Source: Candidatus Treponema caballi | GTDB lineage: Bacteria > Spirochaetota > Spirochaetia > Treponematales > Treponemataceae | Assembly: GCA_018066285.1 (NCBI GenBank) | Contig: JAGHRS010000002.1 | Coordinates: forward strand, 62,001-126,000 | Length of the DNA: 64,000 bases | Direction: 5' to 3' | Part shown: positions 35,799 to 44,008 of the stretch, piece by piece | Layout of the letters: every line of letters begins with the position of its first letter | How positions within the stretch are numbered: the first letter of the stretch is position 1 | Notes under the pieces: generated by a model | What the model saw: the letters and a program-made list of their open reading frames with translations, nothing else | Databases searched by the model: none | Told to the model about the DNA's origin: nothing | Position numbers and translations under genes: made by a program

Positions 35799-37106
35799 TT
35801 AGAAATACTGCTTGTTCCAGGCTGCAAGAAGTTCTTCCAGCGAAGAGGGACTGTCTTCCTGTGTTGTATTTGCCGCATCTGAGAGATACGGAATGATAAC
35901 CTGATCCTTGATGCTTTCCCATCTGTCAGGTAATGCAGCTGGAACTGCAAGTTCAGATTCCTGGGGCAGGTTGCCCATCAGTTTGGGATAAAAAACAGGG
36001 AAAACCTGATCGTTTACTTTTTTCAGGGATGAAAAACCGCCACAGATGCCAAATGAGTCAGAAACATAATTAAGCTGTCTTGTCCATTCAAGAATCTGTT
36101 TCTGATTGTCAGCATTGAGCAGCCACAGAATGAATGTTTCTGCATCGCGTTTTTTCCGGGAATCCTTGTACAGACTTATGAACACGACTGTATCTTCAAT
36201 GGGAGTCTGTTCATCCTGCTGCAGCCAGCGGTAATCAATGTCCTGGAGTTTTTCCGGAGCTTTGGAGAACAGCTCACTGCTTGTCGTATAGGCAAAAAGG
36301 CTTTCGCCTCCGGTTATCCATTTAAGGGATGGAATGTTGAGGTATTTGAACTGATAGTCCGTTTCTGCCGTAGTCGAAGTATTTGTTTCCAGAGTCCAGT
36401 TTTTCAGATATTGGACAGTATCCTGAAGTGCAAGCTTGTCCCATACAAGACCGTAATCTGTGTTCTGGAAATCACTTCCCTTCAGTTTTGCGGCAGTGTA
36501 GAGGAAGTCGCTGTTCCACAGGGGTGCAAACCCCATTTTTGTATAGACCCCGGTACTTTTCTGAACATTGAATGATGCTGCGGCATCGCGGATTTCATCA
36601 AGTGAAAGTGCATATGCGTCCGGGATGAGCGGTTCATTGTCGGCTGCAAAAATGACTGCCGGCATGTTGAAACTTATGGGAAGCATGTACTGCTTGTCAG
36701 CGGTGAACCCCATATCAGTGAGGGGCTGGTAGAAGTCTGAACGGGAAAGCTGCTGTTCCTTGAACAGATAATCAAGCGGCAAAAGAAACTGACCTACCTT
36801 ATTGTTGCGGTGGCTCGGGCCTATCAGCAGATCGGGCTGTTTTTCATCTTTTGCGGGAGGAAGTGAACCGTAGGGATTTTCCTTGTACTGAATGACGACC
36901 TGAATGTCCGAGTTCTGGGTGTTGAACAGTTCTACATAACTTGCGAGTTCTGCATTTTCCGTCCAGATGACAAGTGGCTCGGAAGCCCGTGAGCATGAAG
37001 AAAGAAACAGTACGGCACAAAGCATCATGAAGATGCTGGTCAGATTGATGAGATGAACTGTGTGGAATGATTCTTTTCCGGTACGTTTATTTTTCTGCAA
37101 GCTCAT
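35799..37106 (-). CDS. Extracellular solute-binding lipoprotein
   Basis: The 435-residue product has a basic N-region, hydrophobic core and lipobox VLFLSSC, so it is a lipoprotein. The mature part matches family 1 extracellular solute-binding proteins: EPLVIWTENAELASYVELFNTQN, PDLLIGPSHRN, the hinge strand MLPISFNMPAVIFA and a C-terminal FILWLLNADNQKQILEW. No permease genes flank it, so it is an orphan receptor whose transporter is elsewhere or which has another role. The start at 37106 overlaps the aminotransferase stop by 20 nt and has no clear ribosome site, consistent with coupling. Confidence 0.82.
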   Translation of the reverse strand: MSLQKNKRTGKESFHTVHLINLTSIFMMLCAVLFLSSCSRASEPLVIWTENAELASYVELFNTQNSDIQVVIQYKENPYGSLPPAKDEKQPDLLIGPSHRNNKVGQFLLPLDYLFKEQQLSRSDFYQPLTDMGFTADKQYMLPISFNMPAVIFAADNEPLIPDAYALSLDEIRDAAASFNVQKSTGVYTKMGFAPLWNSDFLYTAAKLKGSDFQNTDYGLVWDKLALQDTVQYLKNWTLETNTSTTAETDYQFKYLNIPSLKWITGGESLFAYTTSSELFSKAPEKLQDIDYRWLQQDEQTPIEDTVVFISLYKDSRKKRDAETFILWLLNADNQKQILEWTRQLNYVSDSFGICGGFSSLKKVNDQVFPVFYPKLMGNLPQESELAVPAALPDRWESIKDQVIIPYLSDAANTTQEDSPSSLEELLAAWNKQYF

Positions 37107-38397
37107 GTGCAACAGTGTACACAGCCTCAAATACAACGTCAATATCGCGCTTGTCGAGGCTTGAGAACGCTATGCGGAGGTGGTTTGCATCAATGGCGAT
37201 GGTACCGATTCCCTGCTCGTGCAGCAGTTTCTGGCGCAGTTCTTCCGCATTGATTCCGTAGCAGGTGAAACTCATGAAGTAACCTGAGTTGAACGGCTGC
37301 GGAACGAGTACCTTGTCATCCTCGTGCTTGTTGACGGCGGCACGTGCGCGGCGGTAGCGGCCTTCGAGAATGTCGCGGAACTTTTTCTTGTTGGCGCCGA
37401 GTGTCGGGCTGGTGAACGCCTTGAGCAGGATTGACTGTGCCGGTGTATTACAGCTTGAGACAGACGAGCGGATGATGCCCATGAGCTTTTTCTGGAGCGC
37501 CTCATAGTGCGCTTCTGTCAGTCCCTTGCCGGCGAACGTCATGAAACCGCAGCGGAAGCCCCATACGTAGTCTTCCTTTGTCGGACCGTCAATCTTGATG
37601 GCTGCAACGTTTTCATGCAGGTCGGCAACGTATGCGAACAGTGATTCCTTTGCTGCTTCCGGCTCGTAGTTAAGGCCGAAGTATGCATCATCACAGCAGA
37701 CGAGGAACTTTACGCCCTTTTCTGCATGTCCCTTGATGATGGCGCAGATCTGCTGCATCTCGCTTTCTGTTGCGGTGTATCCTGATGGATTCTGCGGAAA
37801 GTTCAGCAGAATGTGGACTTTGCCTGTCTTGGCTTCTTCATCAACAACTTTCTGGAATGCGTCAAGGTTGAAGCCGCCTTCGAAAGCGTTGCCCCAGAAC
37901 ATGGGGAATAGTTTGAGGTGTGCATTGCGGCGTGTCTCAACAATAAGGGAGTAGTTGTCCCAGGAAGGGTCACCTGCAATGAGGTTGTCGCCTTCAGAAA
38001 GGAACAGGTCTGAGATATATGAAATGCCTGCTGTAAGGCCTGGAACGACTACCGGCAGTGAAAAGCCCTTTGTTTCAAGAGACGGATTTTTTGCAAGAAG
38101 TTTTTCTTTCCAGACCTGACGAAGGGCGGCGCATCCTGCTGTCGGTGAGTAGGCGACGCTTTCCTCCGGTGAAAGGCCCGGCAGGTGAGCCTGAATTTCA
38201 GGAAGTTCGACAGGATGTTTGTCGTTTACGGTAGTACCGATGGTGGCATTAGCACGCCATCCGTGCTTGCGGGCTTCACCGCCCTGAGAAATGATACCCC
38301 GTGGAAAGAACATGCGTTCTCCCATGTCTGAAAAGAGGGCTGCAAAGCTTGTGCCCTCAAGAACTGTGTTTAATTCTTGCGCTAATACGTTTAACAT
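37087..38397 (-). CDS. PLP-dependent class I/II aminotransferase
   Basis: The 436-residue product is a fold-type I aminotransferase: VVVPGLTAGISYISDLF, LLNFPQNPSGYTATESEMQQI, CCDDAYFGL and the PLP-lysine motif DGPTKEDYVWGFRCGF, with a late Arg in NHLRIAFSS for the substrate carboxylate. The substrate is not predictable. The start is the ATG at 38397; the frame is open 17 codons further but that stretch holds the promoter. No ribosome site is present, and a consensus promoter ends 9 nt before the ATG. The solute-binding gene overlaps its 3' end. Confidence 0.88.
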   Translation of the reverse strand: MLNVLAQELNTVLEGTSFAALFSDMGERMFFPRGIISQGGEARKHGWRANATIGTTVNDKHPVELPEIQAHLPGLSPEESVAYSPTAGCAALRQVWKEKLLAKNPSLETKGFSLPVVVPGLTAGISYISDLFLSEGDNLIAGDPSWDNYSLIVETRRNAHLKLFPMFWGNAFEGGFNLDAFQKVVDEEAKTGKVHILLNFPQNPSGYTATESEMQQICAIIKGHAEKGVKFLVCCDDAYFGLNYEPEAAKESLFAYVADLHENVAAIKIDGPTKEDYVWGFRCGFMTFAGKGLTEAHYEALQKKLMGIIRSSVSSCNTPAQSILLKAFTSPTLGANKKKFRDILEGRYRRARAAVNKHEDDKVLVPQPFNSGYFMSFTCYGINAEELRQKLLHEQGIGTIAIDANHLRIAFSSLDKRDIDVVFEAVYTVAHELAEK

Positions 38398-38435
38398 GGT
38401 ACTGTAATAGTACAGAATAGGTGTTTTAGTGTCAA
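38398..38435 (-). promoter_or_regulatory. Consensus promoter giving a near-leaderless aminotransferase mRNA
   Basis: TTGACA (38430-38435), exactly 17 nt, TACTAT (38407-38412), then TACAGTACC and ATG. A GTACT-N5-AGTAC dyad (38399-38413) covers the -10 and expected +1 and could be an operator. Confidence 0.65.
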
Positions 38436-38441
38436 TTCTAT

Positions 38442-38483
38442 AATGCATAAATATGCGTAAAAATGCATGATTTTTGCATTTTT
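38442..38483. promoter_or_regulatory. TGCAT-rich inverted repeat between aminotransferase and moxR
   Basis: AAAAATGCA (38459-38467) and TGCATTTTT (38475-38483) are 9-bp arms around 7 nt. Another AATGCAT lies at 38442-38448. Placed between divergent genes, these may be regulator sites for moxR or fold as RNA. Confidence 0.35.
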
Positions 38484-38525
38484 ATAAAAAATACTTACAG
38501 ATTCGGGGAACTGGGAGGGAACAAC

Positions 38526-39560
38526 GTGTCTGATTCTAAAAACGTAGCTTTGAATGCGGCCGATTCCAAAGATTTTGAGAAGTGCCGAAAACTTATAGAG
38601 GCCTGCCGTGAAGAGGCTGGCAAACGCATTGTCGGTCAGATTCCAGTTCTGGATGGTATCCTGATGGGACTTATTGCAGGCGGCCATGTGCTGCTTGAAG
38701 GTGTTCCGGGCCTTGCAAAAACTCTGGCTGTCAAAACTTTTTCCGATATTTCTGCGCTTGATTTCAAGCGCATCCAGTTTACTCCGGACCTGCTGCCTGC
38801 TGATGTAACCGGTACGCTCATCTACGAGCAGACTTCCGGCAAGTTCAGCGTTCGTAAGGGGCCTGTCTTTGCAAATCTCGTGCTTGCGGATGAAATCAAC
38901 CGTGCGCCTGCAAAAGTGCAGTCAGCTCTTCTTGAGGCAATGGCTGAACATCAGGTGACGATTGGTGAAGAAACGTACCAGTTGCCGGAGCCGTTCTTTG
39001 TTCTTGCAACCCAGAATCCGATTGAGCAGGAAGGAACGTACAGCCTTCCGGAAGCAGAACTTGACCGCTTCCTGCTGAAAATCAAGGTTCCGTATCCAAC
39101 AGCTAAGGAAGAGCTTGAAATAGTGAAGGGTGGCAATCCGGCAGAAAAAAACGTGAAGAAGGCGTTCTCAAAGGATGACCTCTCTTTCTGCAGGAACCAG
39201 CTTGAGAAAGTGACCTGTTCTGATGCCATTCTTGAATACATAGTCTCCATCGTGACGGTAACCCGCCCTGACAGCAGAATGCACGCATCCGGCCGTGTTT
39301 CAGGTGCTGGCCGCAAGAATGATGATTTCCTCAGATACATTTCATTCGGTGCCTCTCCGCGTGCAAGCATTGCCATGTGTCAGTGCGCCAAGGTACAGGC
39401 TCTTTTCCAGGGCCGTTCTTTTGTTCTTCCTGATGATGTAAAGGCTGTCGCGCCGCTCGTCATGCGCCATCGTCTTGTTTTGTCATATGAGGCTGCTGCA
39501 GATGGAATTACAGCTGATGACCTCATTGCAAAAATCCTTGCCCTCATGCCGGTGCCCTGA
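38526..39560 (+). CDS. MoxR-type AAA+ ATPase
   Basis: The 344-residue product has Walker A GVPGLAKT (59-66), Walker B LVLADEINRAP, sensor-1 region VLATQNPIEQEGTY and the MoxR ending with a helical lid. MoxR ATPases act as chaperones, often with the DUF58 and von Willebrand proteins encoded next to them. The start is the GTG at 38526, preceded by GGGAGG (38513-38518). It heads a seven- to eight-gene operon in which most junctions overlap by 1-4 nt. Confidence 0.92.
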   Translation: MSDSKNVALNAADSKDFEKCRKLIEACREEAGKRIVGQIPVLDGILMGLIAGGHVLLEGVPGLAKTLAVKTFSDISALDFKRIQFTPDLLPADVTGTLIYEQTSGKFSVRKGPVFANLVLADEINRAPAKVQSALLEAMAEHQVTIGEETYQLPEPFFVLATQNPIEQEGTYSLPEAELDRFLLKIKVPYPTAKEELEIVKGGNPAEKNVKKAFSKDDLSFCRNQLEKVTCSDAILEYIVSIVTVTRPDSRMHASGRVSGAGRKNDDFLRYISFGASPRASIAMCQCAKVQALFQGRSFVLPDDVKAVAPLVMRHRLVLSYEAAADGITADDLIAKILALMPVP

Positions 39561-40447
39561 TGCCAGTATTGGAAGATAAGAAGTCACTTGCTTCCAGAGC
39601 GTCTCTTTTAAGGCTTTATTCACGTACCATTGCGGATGGCCTGAAATATGGGGCATACCGTTCGAGCAGCAGGGGACAGGGAATTGAATTCAGCGGAGTC
39701 CGCGAGTATCTCAGAGGCGACGATGTCCGTGCCATCGACTGGAACGTTACTGCCCGCATGGGAAAGGCGTTCGTAAAGCAGTTCGAGGAAGAACGCGATC
39801 TTGTCGTTTTCTTTGTGATTGACCGCTCGCTTTCCATGACGACCGGCTTTTCAAAGCGTTCCCGTCTGACTGCGGCTTCTGAAGCGGCGGCTCTGCTCAT
39901 GTTTGCGGCTGAGCGCATAGACAGTCCCATTGGAGCGGTTTTTTTCGGAAATGAGATTGAATTTTCCTGTAAGCCTGAAAGCGGAAAGAACCAGGCAATG
40001 CTTCTGCTTTCCCGGCTTGATGAGCCGCCAGAAAATACTGCAGCAGGTTCCGTCCTTTCAAATGCCCTGCGTGGTACCGCTCAAATCCTCAAGAAAAAGT
40101 CGCTTGTTTTTGTACTTTCTGATTTCAGGACAACCGGATATGAATCAGAACTGGCCCGTCTTGCTCTCCGCCATGATGTTGTTGCCATCCGGATTACGGA
40201 TTCAAGTGATCTGGAACTGCCGGAAATAGGTTATGTTCCTTTTTATGATACTGAAAGCGGTGTCCAGAGAAGGCTGCCGACTTCCACAACATCATTCCGC
40301 CGTGCCTGGCGTGATGAAGAAATTGCCCGCAGAAAAAGATGGGAGTCAACCTGTTCCCGGCGCGGAGCAACGCCACTCATTCTCTCCGTTGATGAAGATC
40401 CCGTCGTCGTCCTTTCGCGCTATTTCGGGATGGGGCAGGGCAAATGA
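39560..40447 (+). CDS. DUF58 domain protein (Bat operon)
   Basis: The 295-residue product has the DUF58 core GIEFSGVREYLRGDDVRAIDWNVTARMGKAFVKQFEEE (about 30-70), then a von Willebrand A-like region with VIDRSLSM and LVFVLSDFRTTGYE. It is cytoplasmic, without membrane helices, and likely a partner or client of the MoxR ATPase whose stop overlaps its start (TGATG). Confidence 0.9.
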   Translation: MPVLEDKKSLASRASLLRLYSRTIADGLKYGAYRSSSRGQGIEFSGVREYLRGDDVRAIDWNVTARMGKAFVKQFEEERDLVVFFVIDRSLSMTTGFSKRSRLTAASEAAALLMFAAERIDSPIGAVFFGNEIEFSCKPESGKNQAMLLLSRLDEPPENTAAGSVLSNALRGTAQILKKKSLVFVLSDFRTTGYESELARLALRHDVVAIRITDSSDLELPEIGYVPFYDTESGVQRRLPTSTTSFRRAWRDEEIARRKRWESTCSRRGATPLILSVDEDPVVVLSRYFGMGQGK

Positions 40448-41403
40448 CCGTAATTCTGGCTTTTCTTCTGCAGTTCTTTTTTCTAGCGCCTCTTTCAGCA
40501 GATATCCCTTCTGCCACATCAGCTCCGGTAACGGAGTTTACGGTTATTCCGCGTGATGTCTTTGTGGGTGACGAAATGGAAATCCGTTATGCGTTCCAGT
40601 CTGACCTTTCCCTGCTTCCACCTGATGCGGAGTTCCTGAATCTGTCTGTACCTGATTCTGAGGATGTTACGGTACTGGACATGACACTTTCACAGGAAAA
40701 TGGTTGGTATGCCATAACCGCGCATTGCATGGGATGGCATACGGGAAATGTCGGCATTCCTGAGATTGATGTCAGCGATTTTAATCCGGCGCTTGAGGAA
40801 TCTTACATCATTCACATTCCAAACATCACCATCCTTTCGATTGTTGATTATACGGGAAAAAAAGAACTCCGGCCTGCACGGGCTCCTCTTGTCATTCCGG
40901 GAACGACCTGGATTATTTATGCCATCATCATTGCCTGTGTGATTCTTTTTGTAGTGATTATCATAATCCTGTTCAAATTCAAGGCGTTCAAATCGCATCT
41001 GTTTGCAGCTTTTTCATCTGTACTTATTGCCCGTAATTTCAGGCTTCTCCGTCGAAGGATGAAACGGTTTCTCCGGAAATATCTTGAGGTTGAGACAGAC
41101 GTTTTTGCAACAGAACTTGCGCGTTTCATCCGCGGATACATGTCTGTGCGCTTCAAAAAAGATTTTGAAGCAGTTACGGCATCTGAGTTCACAGCTGCTT
41201 TTGCAGATGCCATGAATTATACCGGCAGTCCGGAAGTTTTTGGTGCGACGGAAATCATTGCAGACATCCTGCTTCGTTGTGATTATGTCCGTTTTTCCGG
41301 GGATACAGGGGAACAGGGGGTGCTTTCCGGTGAGGAACGCAGCAGTCTGTGTTCTCAATTCATTACAGCGGTAGCCTGTTATGACAAGGAGGCAACGGCA
41401 TGA
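40444..41403 (+). CDS. Bat-operon membrane protein
   Basis: The 319-residue product has a signal-like start (ILAFLLQFFFLAPLSA), a periplasmic beta-rich domain (about 20-150, EFTVIPRDVFVGDEMEIRYAFQ), one strong membrane helix (about 155-180) and a basic cytoplasmic C-terminal domain. The layout is that of a short BatD-like protein, but the family is not clearly recognised. It overlaps its neighbours by 4 nt on both sides (ATGA), so it is an integral member of the operon. Confidence 0.75.
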   Translation: MTVILAFLLQFFFLAPLSADIPSATSAPVTEFTVIPRDVFVGDEMEIRYAFQSDLSLLPPDAEFLNLSVPDSEDVTVLDMTLSQENGWYAITAHCMGWHTGNVGIPEIDVSDFNPALEESYIIHIPNITILSIVDYTGKKELRPARAPLVIPGTTWIIYAIIIACVILFVVIIIILFKFKAFKSHLFAAFSSVLIARNFRLLRRRMKRFLRKYLEVETDVFATELARFIRGYMSVRFKKDFEAVTASEFTAAFADAMNYTGSPEVFGATEIIADILLRCDYVRFSGDTGEQGVLSGEERSSLCSQFITAVACYDKEATA

Positions 41404-42401
41404 TCAGTTTTGAACATCCTTCAGCATTCCTTCTTCTGACGTTGATACCGCTGCTGTTCATCCTGCGTGAACTGAAAGTGTTTGCCCGCATCTCTTTTCC
41501 GCTTGTGCTTGCTGACTGGAAAGGAAAGGTTTTTGAATGGAAAAAGGGGATAGTACACGCAGCTTCCATTATTGCTGACATTCTCTTTTTTGCCGGTTAT
41601 ATCTGTATTGTTGCAGCTTTTGCAGGACCAACGGTAACCCGCCAGGAAAAAGTATTCACATCCCGCGGTACAGATGTCCTGTTTGTCATAGATATAAGCC
41701 CTTCCATGGCGGCATATGATATAGGAACGTCTTCACGACTTGATGCTGCAAGACAGGCGATTTCCGTTCTTGCATCTTCAGCTCCGGGTACTTCGTTCGG
41801 TATTGTATCCATGGCTTCGGAAGCTGCCCTTGTAGTTCCTCCGACACAGGACCTTTCCTATCTGACAGAACGCCTCGTGGATATCCGTATAGGCGAGCTC
41901 GGGGACGGTACTGCAATTGGAACCGGCCTGAGTGTTGCCGTCTATCATCTTGCAGGCTCGTCTGCACCAAAAAAGTGCATTATTCTTCTGACTGACGGTG
42001 AGAATAACGCCGGTGCCGTTCATCCGCTTACAGCTGCTGTGCTCGCAGCTGAAAATGACATACCTGTGTATTCGCTTGCCATTGGTACAAAGGGTGCCGT
42101 TCCTCTGGAATATGTGAATCCGGTGACGGGAAAAGTGTATTCTGGCTATCTTGAATCCGGATTTGATGATTCCCAGTTAAGGGAAATTGCATCCATGACA
42201 GGTGGCGGCTGCTATACTGTCGAAAATATTTCTGCATTGTCAGATGCGCTTGCTGCTGTCTTGCGCCGTGAATCTGTGACACAGACATATCAGTTGAGGA
42301 CGAAGACTGAATCAAAGGCTTCTCTTGTTCTTATGGCTGCAGCAGTCGCCATAATGCTTTCCTGGATTATCAGACGCGTGTATCTGAAGGAGCTTGTATG
42401 A
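41400..42401 (+). CDS. batA: BatA-type von Willebrand factor A membrane protein
   Basis: The 333-residue product has two N-terminal helices (about 8-22 and 55-78), a periplasmic VWA domain with the metal-ion-dependent adhesion motif DISPS (98-102) and IILLTDGENN, and a C-terminal helix (about 310-328). BatA and BatB form a membrane complex; in Bacteroides and Leptospira the operon has been linked with oxygen or stress tolerance, though its mechanism is unsettled. It overlaps both neighbours by 4 nt. Confidence 0.9.
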   Translation: MISFEHPSAFLLLTLIPLLFILRELKVFARISFPLVLADWKGKVFEWKKGIVHAASIIADILFFAGYICIVAAFAGPTVTRQEKVFTSRGTDVLFVIDISPSMAAYDIGTSSRLDAARQAISVLASSAPGTSFGIVSMASEAALVVPPTQDLSYLTERLVDIRIGELGDGTAIGTGLSVAVYHLAGSSAPKKCIILLTDGENNAGAVHPLTAAVLAAENDIPVYSLAIGTKGAVPLEYVNPVTGKVYSGYLESGFDDSQLREIASMTGGGCYTVENISALSDALAAVLRRESVTQTYQLRTKTESKASLVLMAAAVAIMLSWIIRRVYLKELV

Positions 42402-44008
42402 CAGGCATTAATTTCATGCATCCACGGGCATTGCTGCTTCTGACTGCTCTTATTCCTGCGGTTCTTGTCTGCATCATCCAGTTCAGACGCATTGTCAGAA
42501 AGTGTGCCCTTACCGATACCGGCCCGGCCCGGCATATCCTGAAAATGCGCCGCCGCATCAAACTGAGGATTTTCTGCTGGAGTATTGCATGGGTTAATCT
42601 CTGCATAGCTCTTGCCGGCCCTTCTTGGGGAACAAGGCTTATTCCCGTTCAGAAAAGCGGTGCTGCGGTCTCCTTTGTCTTTGATATTTCATACAGCATG
42701 GAAGCGCTTGATACTCCTTATGAAGGTGTCACGAGGCTTCAGGCTGCTGCCCGTTATGCAAATTCGCTCCTTGAGCATATGCCAGATACAGCTGTTTCTG
42801 CTGTTCTTGCAAAAGGTGACGGCGTTATTGCCGTTCCTCTTACCGAAGACATGCATGCTGTTCAGGCGCTTATTTCTTCGCTTTCTCCGTCGCTTATGTC
42901 TTCAGTGGGAACGAGTCTTGGAAGCGGAGTGAATGCCGCCGTGCGTTCTTTCCCAATGCAGACAGGACGTCATTCTTCTATAGTTGTGTTCACTGACGGT
43001 GAAGAAACTGACGGTACGCTCATCAAAGCTGTGGACAATGCGCTTAAAGGCGGTTTTAATGTCGTAATCGTCGGATTCGGTCTTCCTTCTGAGACAACCG
43101 TGTATGCTGGCGATGGAAAGACACCTGTCCAGACGGCGCTTCGGGAAGCAGATATTAAGAAGGTCATCTCGAAAGTAAACGGTTCCCTCAGGGCTTCCTC
43201 TGTATATGCAGAATATCTCGCCGCTGCGGATATTGGTTCTGCTGTAAAACTGTTGAAGACCATCTGTCCGCAATCAGTTACTGACGGTGGTATTGGAACT
43301 GGTTATGAGCAGCAGGCAGAACAGCGGTATCTGCTTTTTCTCGGCATTTCGCTTGTTTTCCTTGCTTTAGGTTTCCTCTGTTCTGAATGGCATGTAAAGC
43401 CCCAGCTGGTCATGCTTTCTCTTATCTGTCTGTATCTTCCGCTCATGACAGGCTGTTCTGATACGCTCAGAAATGCAAACACTGTTCTCACCAGTACGCT
43501 TCAATGGCACAGAAGAAATTATCAGGAGGCAACGGCAGGATTCCTTGAAGTCACGGAAAACGCCGCTGCTCAGAAAGATGATGTGCTGCTCCAGTATGGG
43601 CTGTATGGCCTTTCAAGCGCTTACCTCATGCAGGAAGAAAATGACGCTGCTCTCGAGAAGATACGGGAACTTTCAGCGGATGCGCCACAGGAAGTCCGTT
43701 TCTCTGCGTGGTACAATACGGGAATCATTGCACATAAAAAAGGCGATTATGAGAGTGCTGCCCATGCTTTCAGGGAAGCTTTGCTTATAGACAATACTAA
43801 TGTAGATGCAAAAATCAATCTGGAACTCTCCCTTTCCCAGAGTTCAGGAAGCACGAAGGCGGGAGAGCAGGCCATAAATCCTGTGTCAGAGACGGATCAT
43901 GATTCGACGCGGCAGGATGTTATTTTTTCAGTAATCAGGGAGGACGAACAGAACAAATGGAAATCTCCGGAAACACAGCCAGAAGAAAATTCCGCACTGG
44001 ATTACTGA
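42398..44008 (+). CDS. batB: BatB VWA protein fused to a BatC-like TPR domain
   Basis: The 536-residue product starts as BatB: two helices, a VWA domain with DISYS (96-100) and IVVFTDGEE, and a membrane helix near 310-330. It then continues through a second hydrophobic stretch ending LPLMTGC (Cys 353) into TPR repeats (about 375-490, with WYNTGIIAHKKGDYESAAHAFREAL), the content of BatC. The internal LMTGC looks like a lipobox left at the fusion joint. In other bacteria BatB and BatC are separate. The BatD gene overlaps the 3' end by 52 nt. Confidence 0.87.
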   Translation: MTGINFMHPRALLLLTALIPAVLVCIIQFRRIVRKCALTDTGPARHILKMRRRIKLRIFCWSIAWVNLCIALAGPSWGTRLIPVQKSGAAVSFVFDISYSMEALDTPYEGVTRLQAAARYANSLLEHMPDTAVSAVLAKGDGVIAVPLTEDMHAVQALISSLSPSLMSSVGTSLGSGVNAAVRSFPMQTGRHSSIVVFTDGEETDGTLIKAVDNALKGGFNVVIVGFGLPSETTVYAGDGKTPVQTALREADIKKVISKVNGSLRASSVYAEYLAAADIGSAVKLLKTICPQSVTDGGIGTGYEQQAEQRYLLFLGISLVFLALGFLCSEWHVKPQLVMLSLICLYLPLMTGCSDTLRNANTVLTSTLQWHRRNYQEATAGFLEVTENAAAQKDDVLLQYGLYGLSSAYLMQEENDAALEKIRELSADAPQEVRFSAWYNTGIIAHKKGDYESAAHAFREALLIDNTNVDAKINLELSLSQSSGSTKAGEQAINPVSETDHDSTRQDVIFSVIREDEQNKWKSPETQPEENSALDY

